Shown: positions 56,919-64,000 of the stretch, one piece after another
Position numbering within the stretch: position 1 is the stretch's first letter
How the letters are laid out: each line of letters starts with the position of its first letter
From: an uncultured Collinsella sp.
GTDB taxonomy: Bacteria > Actinomycetota > Coriobacteriia > Coriobacteriales > Coriobacteriaceae
Direction: 5' to 3'
Length of the DNA: 64,000 nucleotides
Assembly: GCA_934668875.1 (NCBI GenBank)
Contig: CAKUON010000004.1
Span: forward strand, 124,001-188,000
The notes under the pieces: generated by a model
What the model saw: the letters and a program-made list of their open reading frames with translations, nothing else
Database searches by the model: none
Told to the model about the DNA's origin: nothing
Program-made: the position numbers and the translations under genes

Positions 56919-56945
56919 CCGTTCAGCGGTAAAAATCGACCGTTC
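56919..56945 (+). promoter_or_regulatory. Conserved 27-base upstream motif, symporter copy
   Basis: Matches 51992-52018 at 23 of 27 positions and stands 13 bases before the operator at 56959. Confidence 0.5.
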
Positions 56946-56958
56946 GGGGATAATATGC

Positions 56959-56974
56959 AAGTGAACGTTCACCT
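56959..56974. promoter_or_regulatory. LacI-type operator 1 of the symporter gene
   Basis: AAGTGAACGTTCACCT, one mismatch from a perfect palindrome; TTCACC in its right half is placed 17 bases from CATAAT (56991). Confidence 0.7.
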
Positions 56975-56998
56975 CACGTAAGGAATCGCGCATAATCT

Positions 56999-57014
56999 AA
57001 CTAAACGTTCACCC
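56999..57014. promoter_or_regulatory. LacI-type operator 2 of the symporter gene
   Basis: AACTAAAC-GTTCACCC, a degraded left half with a good right half, centred 40 bases from operator 1. Confidence 0.55.
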
Positions 57015-57091
57015 TGAACGAGATGCAGACAGACGTCGGTGTGGACTTCAATGTCTTGTTCCAAGACAATCGAGAAAAGAGAGGGAGCTCG

Positions 57092-58651
57092 ATGACTAAC
57101 AAGATCGGCAAAAAGCGCAAGATCACATTCTGGACGCGCCTGGGCTTTGGTATGGGCGGTATGCTCAACTCCGGTGCCCTGAGCTTTACGCACAGCTACA
57201 TGGTGCTGTTCCTGTCCACGGAGTGCGGCCTTTCCGCAGGCGAGGCTGCTCTGATCAGCTCGTTCGCCATTTACCTCAACGCCATCCTTTGCCCGCTGAT
57301 GGGCTTCGTGGCCGATAACTTCTACGCCACCAAGATCGGCCGCATCTTCGGTCGTCGCCGTTTCTGGATTCTGCTGGCTATCCCGATGATGATCGCCGAG
57401 CCGCTCATCTTCGTCGCCACGCCGTTCGGCTTCCCGTACTACTTCGCGCTGTACCTGATCTACAACGTCGCGTACACGTTCTGCACCGCCAACCTGTCGC
57501 CGCTGACCATCGAGATGACCGACGACTTCAAGGAGCGTACGTACCTCACCGGCTACAAGCACCTCTTTGGTAACGCTGCCGGCTTCCTGATGGCTGCGCT
57601 CGTCGGCTTCGGCTTTGGTACCTTCGGCGAGACCAACCCGTTCAGCTACTTCATCATCGCCTCGATCAACGCTTCGGTCATGGCAATCTCGCTGCTCTGC
57701 GTCTACCTGTCCACCTGGGAGCACACCCCCGAGGAGGTCGCTCAGGAGAAGATCGAGAGCGTCGGCGAGGGCATCAAGAAGTTCTTCATCGACGTCGTTT
57801 CCACCTTCCGCAACAAGTCCTTCCGTAAGGTTCTGTACGCACAGGTCTCCACGAAGCTCGCTGCTGCCTGCTGGTCCGCCTGCCTGTCCTTCTTCATCGT
57901 CTACTGCCTGCAGATTCCTAAGTCCTACGAGTCCGTGATGGAGATGCCCGGCAAGGTCGTCGCTATCGTCTGCACCGCTATCTGGGTTGCCCTCATGGCC
58001 AAGAAGGGCTTCCATAAGTCTTGGTACCTGGCCAACGTCGGTTGCGCCGCGTGCATCATCGCGTACAACTACTTCGCCTTTGGTCAGATCAACGGCACCT
58101 CCACGGTCGCCATCGCCATGATCGCCTACCCCATCATCTTCGCCATCTGGAAGTTCTTCTACGTTGGTTTCCAGTATCTGCCCGACGTCCTGCTCAACTA
58201 CATCCCCGATGTCGATGAGCTCATCACCCTGCGTCGCCGCGAGGGCATCTACAGCTCCGCTCAGCAGCTCTGCCAGCAGATCGCCCAGGCTGTCGCCGTC
58301 AACGCATGGGCTATCGTCCTCGCTGCCTCCGGCTTCATTCAGACCGCCGGCAACAGCGACGCCGTGACCCAGCCCGCAACCGTGCCTCTGTACATCTGCG
58401 GCTACATGCTCATCGGCTGCGCCGGTTTCTTCCTGCTCGCAGCTGTCCTTGCCCGCGGCATCAAGATCGACAAGGAGCAGTGCGACATCCTCTGCGACGA
58501 GATCAAGCGCGTCAAGGAGGGCGGCAAGATGGCCGATGTCCAGCCCGAGGTCAAGGCGCTCTGCGAGGAGCTCTCCGGCTTCAAGTATGAGGACTGCTTC
58601 GCTCACAACAACGTTGGCTTCCAGGACGGCAGCGTGACGCCCGCCGAGTAG
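57092..58651 (+). CDS. GPH-family sugar/uronide symporter
   Basis: A 519-residue secondary transporter of the glycoside-pentoside-hexuronide:cation symporter family (MelB/GusB fold). It begins ITFWTRLGFGMGGMLNSGALSFTHSYM and has about 12 helices, the loop GRIFGRRRFWILLAIPM and a cytoplasmic C-terminal tail of about 60 residues. Its place between uxaA and intracellular pectin enzymes suggests import of oligogalacturonides. The ATG at 57092 follows GAGGGAG; a longer frame upstream would cross the operator region. Confidence 0.87.
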   Translation: MTNKIGKKRKITFWTRLGFGMGGMLNSGALSFTHSYMVLFLSTECGLSAGEAALISSFAIYLNAILCPLMGFVADNFYATKIGRIFGRRRFWILLAIPMMIAEPLIFVATPFGFPYYFALYLIYNVAYTFCTANLSPLTIEMTDDFKERTYLTGYKHLFGNAAGFLMAALVGFGFGTFGETNPFSYFIIASINASVMAISLLCVYLSTWEHTPEEVAQEKIESVGEGIKKFFIDVVSTFRNKSFRKVLYAQVSTKLAAACWSACLSFFIVYCLQIPKSYESVMEMPGKVVAIVCTAIWVALMAKKGFHKSWYLANVGCAACIIAYNYFAFGQINGTSTVAIAMIAYPIIFAIWKFFYVGFQYLPDVLLNYIPDVDELITLRRREGIYSSAQQLCQQIAQAVAVNAWAIVLAASGFIQTAGNSDAVTQPATVPLYICGYMLIGCAGFFLLAAVLARGIKIDKEQCDILCDEIKRVKEGGKMADVQPEVKALCEELSGFKYEDCFAHNNVGFQDGSVTPAE

Positions 58652-58674
58652 GGCTAGCCTATCGTCCAAACCAC

Positions 58675-58719
58675 AGGGCCGTGCCACCGGATATCCGCCG
58701 GCAGGTACGGCCCTTTTTT
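58675..58719 (+). terminator. Terminator between the symporter and GH28 genes
   Basis: AGGGCCGTGCC and GGTACGGCCCT pair with a CCGG/CCGG inner element and are followed by T6. Confidence 0.8.
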
Positions 58720-58768
58720 GCAACAGCGTACAATTAACTTTTAGAGAATCTTTTTGAGGGAGAAATCC

Positions 58769-60364
58769 ATGGAGACGAACGTTATCTGGCGCAACGCCCA
58801 CGCGGCCGTGATCGAGCTCGACGACGGCGGCTACTTTACCTGCGCCGATACGTGGGAGATCTTTGTCAACGACGAGCCCGCCGGCACCACGAACACGGTC
58901 GAGACCTATGTCGACGGCCTGGTTCCCGGCAAGCGCAACCTGGTTCGCTTCGTCTGCGGCGAGCGCGAGCTGAGCGTGGGCGTCACCACGCCGGCAGAGC
59001 CTTTTACCATTAACGTTTGCGACTGCGGCGCAAAGGGCGATGCTAAGCACGACGACACCACCAACATCCAGGTCGCCATCATGGCCTGTCCCAAGGGTGG
59101 TCGCGTGCTGATTCCCGCCGGCAACTACCGCATCAAGTCGCTCTTCCTCAAGAGCCATATCAACATCGAGCTTGCCGAGGGTGCCGTGCTGTTGGCCCGC
59201 CACGACCGCGCGGCGCTTGCCTACATCCCCGGTACGGTCAAGGGCGACGAGGGCGCCGGTTACGCCGGTACCGACATGACCCCGCTGGGCCGTTGGGAAG
59301 GCGAGAGCTTTGCAACCTATTGCTCCACCTTTACCGGCCTGAGCGTGCACGACGTGTGCATCTATGGCCGCGGTGCAATTGACGGCCAGACCGATTTTGC
59401 CGAGGACAACTGGTGGAACAAGGACTTTAAGAATATCTTCCGTCCCGAGGAGGGCCGCGAGGTCGCCCGTCCGCGTATGATCTTCCTGTCCGAGTGCGAG
59501 AACGTGAGCCTGGCCGGCTTCACCGTCCGCAACAGCCCGGCGTGGAACATCCATCCCATCCTGTGCGAGCACGTCGATGCACTCTGCCTGTCCATCGAGG
59601 GTCCCAAGAACTCCCACAACACCGACGGCTTCGATCCCGAGAGCTGCGGCTTTGTTCGCATCTTGGGCTGCCAGTTCTCGGTGGGCGACGACTGCATCGC
59701 CATCAAGAGCGGCAAGCTGGGCATTGAGCCCGAGCTTCGCCCCGCAACGCACGACGTGCTGATCTCGCACTGCTACATGCACGATGGCCACGGCGCCGTG
59801 GTCCTGGGTTCCGAGGCCGCCGGCGGCATCAAGGACCTTACCGTGAGCAAGTGCCTGTTCGAGCGCACCGACCGCGGCCTGCGCGTCAAGACTCGTCGCG
59901 GCCGCGGCAAGGACGCCGTCAACGAGGGCATCACCTTCGAGCACATTCGCATGGACGAGGTCCTCACGCCCTTCGTGGTCAACTCGTTCTACTTCTGCGA
60001 CAAGGACGGCAAGACCGACTACGTCCAGAACCGCGAGGCGCTGCCCGTTGACGACCGCACGCCCGGCTTTGGCGCCACCACGTTCCGCGATATCGAGGCG
60101 ACCAACTGCCATGCTGCCGTGGCCTACATCACGGGCCTGCCCGAGAGCAAGGTGACGCGCCTGACGTTCCAGGACGTCCATGTGACCTTCGCGCCGGATG
60201 CCGAGCCCTTTGTCCCGGCTATGGCCTGCGGCGTTGAGCCCATGGTGCGCCAGGGCATCATCGCGCAAAACGTCAAGGTGCTCGACTTGCAGAATGTGAG
60301 CATCGAAGGCCAGGACGGCGAGGAGTTGCAGCTCCAAAACGTCGACAAGGTTGTGCGCGCGTAA
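58769..60364 (+). CDS. GH28 polygalacturonase-like glycoside hydrolase, intracellular
   Basis: Cleaves alpha-1,4-galacturonan (or rhamnogalacturonan) by inversion. In 531 residues, an N-terminal domain of about 85 precedes the beta-helix, which starts FTINVCDCGAKGDAKHDDTTNIQVAI. Catalytic and conserved residues are NTDGFD (284 on), GDDCIAIKSG with Asp307/Asp308, GHG (340-342) and RGLRVKT. No signal peptide is present, so it acts on imported oligomers, probably as an exo-enzyme. The ATG at 58769 follows AGGGAG. Confidence 0.92.
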   Translation: METNVIWRNAHAAVIELDDGGYFTCADTWEIFVNDEPAGTTNTVETYVDGLVPGKRNLVRFVCGERELSVGVTTPAEPFTINVCDCGAKGDAKHDDTTNIQVAIMACPKGGRVLIPAGNYRIKSLFLKSHINIELAEGAVLLARHDRAALAYIPGTVKGDEGAGYAGTDMTPLGRWEGESFATYCSTFTGLSVHDVCIYGRGAIDGQTDFAEDNWWNKDFKNIFRPEEGREVARPRMIFLSECENVSLAGFTVRNSPAWNIHPILCEHVDALCLSIEGPKNSHNTDGFDPESCGFVRILGCQFSVGDDCIAIKSGKLGIEPELRPATHDVLISHCYMHDGHGAVVLGSEAAGGIKDLTVSKCLFERTDRGLRVKTRRGRGKDAVNEGITFEHIRMDEVLTPFVVNSFYFCDKDGKTDYVQNREALPVDDRTPGFGATTFRDIEATNCHAAVAYITGLPESKVTRLTFQDVHVTFAPDAEPFVPAMACGVEPMVRQGIIAQNVKVLDLQNVSIEGQDGEELQLQNVDKVVRA

Positions 60365-60401
60365 GCGTCTGCTCTTAAACAATCGAATCCGGCATGTTAC
60401 G

Positions 60402-60446
60402 ACGTGCGATGGACGGGGCCTTCCCGACCCATCGCACGTGCTCTTT
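60402..60446 (+). terminator. Hairpin between the GH28 and CE8 genes
   Basis: ACGTGCGATGG and CCATCGCACGT are perfect 11-bp arms around ACGGGGCCTTCCCGAC, followed by GCTCTTTAT. Confidence 0.6.
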
Positions 60447-60498
60447 ATATGCCGGAACTGCAGCGTAGGCGATCCGCGACGAAAGGGCGTAGCGACTG

Positions 60499-62661
60499 AT
60501 GATGATTGAAGAACAAGTTTTTGAAGTATCGACCGAGCGTGAGGGGGCATACCGCAGCATCTCCGATGCCTTGGCGGCAGCCGATCAGCTCTATCCGAAT
60601 GCTGAACAACCGGTGAGGATTCATGTCGATCCGGGTGAGTATCGCGAGCGGGTCGAGATTCATCGACCGCATGTGACGTTGGTGGGCGAGACGGCTGACA
60701 GTGTGCGTATCGTGGGCAGCCTGGGTGCCAAGATGCCCTCGGAGGACGGATCGGGTGTCGACGGCACGCTTGGCACGTTTAGGACCTATACCGTTTTGGT
60801 CGATGCCGACGACGTGCGGCTCGAGAACCTCACGATCGTCAACGATGCCGGCGACGGGCGCGAGGTAGGCCAGGCGATTGCCCTGTATGCCGATGGTGAC
60901 CGCCTGGTTGTCGATGCCTGCCGCATTTTGGGGCGCCAGGACACGCTGTTTGCGGGCCCGCTGCCGCCGCGCGAGGTAAAGCCGGGCGGGTTTATCGGCC
61001 CCAAGCAGTTTGCGCCACGCCGCGTGGGCCGGCAGTACTATCGTCGCTGCCTTATCGCCGGCGACGTCGACTTTATCTTTGGTGGGGCGCGTGCCTACTT
61101 TGAGGGCTGCGAGATTCGGTCGCTCAACCGCAATATGGACGTGAACGGCTATGTGACGGCGGCATCGACGCCCGAAGGGGAGCCGTACGGTTTTGTGTTC
61201 CACGGCTGCTCGTTTACGGCTCCGCAGGACGTGGCGCCGGATACGGTCTATCTGGGTCGTTCTTGGCGCGAGTGGGCACAGACCGTGTTGATCGATTGCT
61301 GGCTGGGACAGCACATCAAGTGCGAAGGCTGGTGGGATTGGAATAAGCCGGCGGTGCACGAGAGGGCATGCTACGCCGGCGCAATCCTGCATGGCCCGGC
61401 GGGCGATACTGCCGGCTGGGTACCATGGGCCCGCGAGCTCGATGCTGCAGCCGCTGCCCGGTATGCTCGCGAGCAAGTGCTTGCCGGTGCGGACGGCTGG
61501 GACCCCGAGGGCGGCTCGGGCGACACCGTGGAGACCGCTGGCCTTTCCGATAACGGTCGCACGGTGCATATCGACACCTATTACGAAGATGAGCCGGCGC
61601 TTCGCGACCGTCTTAAGCGAGAGGGCCGTTCCGCCGCGTTTAAGGGCGCGACGCCCGGTGACTTTGAGGCATGGCAGATTGCGACGAGGGCTCGGTTGTT
61701 TGACCTGTTGGGCTTATCGCTTATGGATCGCGCACCGATTGAGGTACGCGAGCTCGATCGGGTGTGGATTGCCGGCGGTATCGTGCGCACCCATGCGATG
61801 CTGCAGGTGGAGCGTGACGTTTGGATGCCGTTCTACCTACTGGAGCCGCAGGCGCCCAAGCTCGATGCGCACGGCCGCAAGCGCTGCTATATCTGCCCGC
61901 ATGGCCACCAGGGCGCCGGAGCCGCAAGTGTTGCGGGTGTGATGGGCGTGCCGGCGGTCGACGACGCCGTGCGTAAGTTCAACTACGACTACGGCCTGCG
62001 TCTGGCACGCATGGGCTATGTGACCGTCTGCCCCGACGCCCGCGGCTGGGGATACCGTCGCGACTGGAAGGGTCAGGGCGACGACGAGAACAGCTTCCTG
62101 CGCGGTACGTGTCTAAACCAGGCGCGCATGGCCGAGCCGCTGGGCCTTACGGTCGCGGGCCTCAACGCCTGGGACAACATGCGCCTGATCGATTACCTGG
62201 AGGCGCGCGGCGACATTGCCATGGACGACCTGGGCTGCTTTGGCTTTTCGGGCGGCGGATACATGACGCTGTACCTGGCGGCGCTCGACCCGCGCGTGCG
62301 CAAGGCGTTTGTCTCGGGCTATCTGTACGGCGTCGACGATTCGCTGCTGCACCTCAACGGCAACTGCAGTTGCAACTATGTGCCGGGGCTGTGGCGCCTG
62401 CTCGATATGGGTGACATCGCCTCGCTTATCGCTCCGCGCCCGCTGTTGGTGCAGAGCTGCGAAGGCGATCATCTTAACGGTGCCCGTGGGCTTGCGAACG
62501 TGGACGAGCAGCTCGATATCGTTCGCGATGCCTATAAGCTCGTGGGGCATGCCGACGGCCTGTCGCACGAGGTTTGCCCGGGCGGGCACCATTTGGGCGT
62601 TGCGCATCTTGCCGAGGACATCGAGTGGCTCGGCGAGCATGCTGCCGGGGTTTGTTCGTAG
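60499..62661 (+). CDS. Two-domain pectin esterase: CE8 pectinesterase fused to an alpha/beta-hydrolase acetylesterase
   Basis: The 720-residue protein joins two enzymes. Residues about 1-330 are a CE8 beta-helix pectin methylesterase (GQAIALYADGDR, GRQDTLFAG, the catalytic-Asp region AGDVDFIFGGARAYFEGC, YLGRSWREWAQTVLID). After a linker, residues about 390-715 are an alpha/beta-hydrolase with nucleophile elbow GFSGGGYM, VTVCPDARGWGYRRDW, and a C-terminal GGHHLG with the likely catalytic His, as in acetyl esterases. Neither part has a signal peptide. It would strip methyl and acetyl groups from imported pectic oligomers. Start is ATG 60499 or the next codon but one. Confidence 0.88.
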   Translation: MMIEEQVFEVSTEREGAYRSISDALAAADQLYPNAEQPVRIHVDPGEYRERVEIHRPHVTLVGETADSVRIVGSLGAKMPSEDGSGVDGTLGTFRTYTVLVDADDVRLENLTIVNDAGDGREVGQAIALYADGDRLVVDACRILGRQDTLFAGPLPPREVKPGGFIGPKQFAPRRVGRQYYRRCLIAGDVDFIFGGARAYFEGCEIRSLNRNMDVNGYVTAASTPEGEPYGFVFHGCSFTAPQDVAPDTVYLGRSWREWAQTVLIDCWLGQHIKCEGWWDWNKPAVHERACYAGAILHGPAGDTAGWVPWARELDAAAAARYAREQVLAGADGWDPEGGSGDTVETAGLSDNGRTVHIDTYYEDEPALRDRLKREGRSAAFKGATPGDFEAWQIATRARLFDLLGLSLMDRAPIEVRELDRVWIAGGIVRTHAMLQVERDVWMPFYLLEPQAPKLDAHGRKRCYICPHGHQGAGAASVAGVMGVPAVDDAVRKFNYDYGLRLARMGYVTVCPDARGWGYRRDWKGQGDDENSFLRGTCLNQARMAEPLGLTVAGLNAWDNMRLIDYLEARGDIAMDDLGCFGFSGGGYMTLYLAALDPRVRKAFVSGYLYGVDDSLLHLNGNCSCNYVPGLWRLLDMGDIASLIAPRPLLVQSCEGDHLNGARGLANVDEQLDIVRDAYKLVGHADGLSHEVCPGGHHLGVAHLAEDIEWLGEHAAGVCS

Positions 62662-62738
62662 GCCATGGGCAATGCACGAGCAAACGGTAATGACTGATAA
62701 GACCAAAGACCGCCGCTTGGGCGGGGAGGAGTATAAAC

Positions 62739-63410
62739 ATGAAACCGACGAAGACCTTGAGCGAATCGACCATCTGCTGCTTTGGCGATTCGACCACATG
62801 GGGTGACAACGGATGCGGCGCAGGCGGCAACGACATCTCCTGGACCACGCACCTGGGCGCGCTGCTGGGCGGTGCGACCGTCGAAAACTTTGGCATCAAG
62901 GGCTCGCGTATTGCCATCAAGGCCGACCGCGCCGATTCGTTTGTCGAGCGCCTGGACGGTATCGACGACGCGGCCGATATCTATGTCGTCTTTGGCGGCG
63001 TCAACGACTTTAGCCGCAACGTGCCGCTCGGCGAGTTGGGCAGCACCGATGTGCATGAGTTCTATGGCGCGGTCGATTATCTGATCCGAACCATCACGGC
63101 GCGCTCGCCCCAGGCAAAGCTCGTGTTTATGACGCCGTGCAAGACGAGCGGTAAGCACGAGAAGGATATTCCGGCGAGCAACGAGCTCAACCATCTGGGG
63201 CTGACGCAGAGCGCGTACGTGCAGGCGATGCTCGAGGTTTGCAACCGCTACTCGGTGCCGGTAATCGACCTGTACGCACAGAGCGGCATCAGCCCGTTCT
63301 TGCCGGAGCACCGCGAGCTCTATATGCCCGACGGCCTGCACTACAGCCCGGCTGGCTATGAGCGCTTGGCGCATCGCATTGCTGCGGGCTTAGCTGCCGT
63401 TTGCCGCTAA
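62739..63410 (+). CDS. SGNH/GDSL hydrolase (probable carbohydrate acetylesterase)
   Basis: A 223-residue esterase. Block I CCFGDSTTWGDNG carries the nucleophile Ser, block III FGGVNDFSRN the Asn, and block V DGLHYSPAGYERLAHRI the Asp-x-x-His pair. It has no signal peptide. Being next to CE8, GH28 and GH105 genes, it probably removes acetyl groups from rhamnogalacturonan oligomers. The ATG follows GGGGAGGAG. Confidence 0.88.
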   Translation: MKPTKTLSESTICCFGDSTTWGDNGCGAGGNDISWTTHLGALLGGATVENFGIKGSRIAIKADRADSFVERLDGIDDAADIYVVFGGVNDFSRNVPLGELGSTDVHEFYGAVDYLIRTITARSPQAKLVFMTPCKTSGKHEKDIPASNELNHLGLTQSAYVQAMLEVCNRYSVPVIDLYAQSGISPFLPEHRELYMPDGLHYSPAGYERLAHRIAAGLAAVCR

Positions 63411-63425
63411 AAGTCTGCCGTTCGC

Positions 63426-63461
63426 GGGGAATGTAGGGTTAACGTTCACCCTACATTCCCC
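63426..63461. promoter_or_regulatory. 36-base palindrome containing LacI-type operator 1 of the GH105 gene
   Basis: The 18 bases on each side of position 63443/63444 are complementary except one pair. The centre, AGGGTTAACGTTCACCCT, is the LacI-type operator; the flanks GGGGAATGT/ACATTCCCC extend it. It could also fold as a hairpin that ends transcription of the SGNH gene. Confidence 0.7.
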
Positions 63462-63476
63462 GTTCGCGTTACACTA

Positions 63477-63492
63477 AGGTTAACGTTCACCC
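63477..63492. promoter_or_regulatory. LacI-type operator 2 of the GH105 gene
   Basis: AGGTTAACGTTCACCC, centred 41 bases from operator 1 and 26 bases before the start codon. Confidence 0.65.
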
Positions 63493-63517
63493 ATCATTAA
63501 CGTCAGAGGGGACAGCA

Positions 63518-64000
63518 ATGGGTTGCAATCAGATTCTGGACCGTTACATCGAGCAGTTGATCGAGACTTCCACGCCGCAGGCGCCGGCCTGGAACATCGA
63601 AAAGCTCCGTGCCGGCAAGGAGAACACCTGGAACTACATCGATGGCTGCATGATCAAGGCGCTCATCGAGCTGTACGAGATCACGGGTGAGCAGCGCTAC
63701 CTGACCTTCGCCGACGACTACATCGACTTCTTTGTCCAGGAAGACGGCACCATCAAGCATTACAACCCCGAGGAGTACAACCTCGACAACGTCAACGCGG
63801 GCAAGACCCTCTATAAGCTGTATGACCTGGTTGGCAAGCCCAAATACCGTGCCGCCATGGACACCATTTACCGTCAGCTCGAGACCCAGCCGCGCACCAA
63901 AGAGGGCGTCTTTTGGCACAAGGCCGTCTACCCCAACCAGATTTGGCTCGACGGCATGTACATGGCGCAGCCGTTCTACATGCAGTACGAGCTGAGCTTC
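63518..64000 (+). CDS. GH105 unsaturated rhamnogalacturonyl hydrolase (3' end outside window)
   Basis: Cuts the unsaturated uronic acid from the non-reducing end of rhamnogalacturonan oligomers made by lyases. The visible 161 residues run from MGCNQILDRYIEQLIETSTP through TWNYIDGCMIKALIELYEITG to the family signature FWHKAVYPNQIWLDGMYMAQPFYMQYE, which holds the catalytic Asp. The frame is open to the window end. No signal peptide. The ATG follows CAGAGGGG. Two operators precede it. Confidence 0.92.
   Translation, partial: MGCNQILDRYIEQLIETSTPQAPAWNIEKLRAGKENTWNYIDGCMIKALIELYEITGEQRYLTFADDYIDFFVQEDGTIKHYNPEEYNLDNVNAGKTLYKLYDLVGKPKYRAAMDTIYRQLETQPRTKEGVFWHKAVYPNQIWLDGMYMAQPFYMQYELSF

Noticed and set aside
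56969..60550. 1193-residue minus-strand frame opposite the symporter and GH28 genes
   Set aside because: Spans two well supported plus-strand genes; a third-position GC artefact.

Overview
The window looks like a chromosomal segment of a high-GC Gram-positive gut anaerobe of the class Coriobacteriia, most likely Collinsella or a close relative. This is inferred from about 60 % G+C, the mix of Gram-positive traits (S11 carboxypeptidase, CpsB/CpsD-type tyrosine phosphatase and kinase, YhgE/Pip proteins), anaerobic iron and lactate genes, and my general recognition of the proteins. It was not confirmed by a search. The window opens inside metG and ends inside a GH105 hydrolase gene.

Layout. 1-7.8 kb holds housekeeping genes (metG end, rsmA, a TatD-type hydrolase, tRNA-Leu, an SPFH protein, rlmH, proC, a 57-residue membrane protein, serS) and an unknown gene behind an SOS-like box. 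7.8-8.9 kb holds three identical tRNA-Arg(ACG) genes with odd palindromic units at their 3' ends. 9-13 kb holds an 813-residue TPR-like protein and an AAA+ ATPase with an iteron-like array in front, then inverted repeat pairs and tRNA-Ser(GCT). 13-20 kb holds a D,D-carboxypeptidase divergent from a two-component system, pstB, and a second two-component system. 20-22.6 kb is a polysaccharide co-polymerase, BY-kinase and phosphatase trio plus a GNAT gene. 22.8-34 kb holds htpG, two tandem YhgE/Pip giants, an EamA transporter, and an M20 amidohydrolase with an MFS permease. 34-39 kb is hisS and ppc. 39-44.5 kb is a lactate racemase locus (larA, larD-like channel; larB, larC1, a TetR gene) and serB. 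44.7-50.5 kb holds aspS, an HPr protein, and feoA-feoA-feoB with its Cys-rich partner. 50.6-64 kb is a uronate/pectin island: a LacI-type regulator, uxaC, uxaB, uxaA, a GPH symporter, GH28, a CE8-esterase fusion, an SGNH esterase and GH105.

How the parts work together. The pectin enzymes carry no visible signal peptides, so the island is built to import pectic oligomers and cut them in the cytoplasm. Uronates then flow through UxaC, UxaB and UxaA to 2-keto-3-deoxygluconate. Pairs of LacI-type palindromes about 40 bp apart sit at the uxaC, symporter and GH105 promoters and mark a regulon. The lar genes encode a nickel-pincer lactate racemase, its channel and two of the three cofactor-making proteins; larE is not in the window.

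The least explained parts are between genes: (1) a unit of about 190 bp that duplicates tRNA 3' ends and carries an inverted copy of the T-arm plus three hairpins, found at tRNA-Leu and twice at tRNA-Arg; (2) large nested palindromes after proC, htpG, ppc, larD and lacI and before hisS, some of which share loops or spacers while their stems differ with compensating changes; and (3) a 43-base repeat shared by positions 5628 and 50165. No CRISPR array, prophage, rRNA or recognisable insertion sequence was seen.
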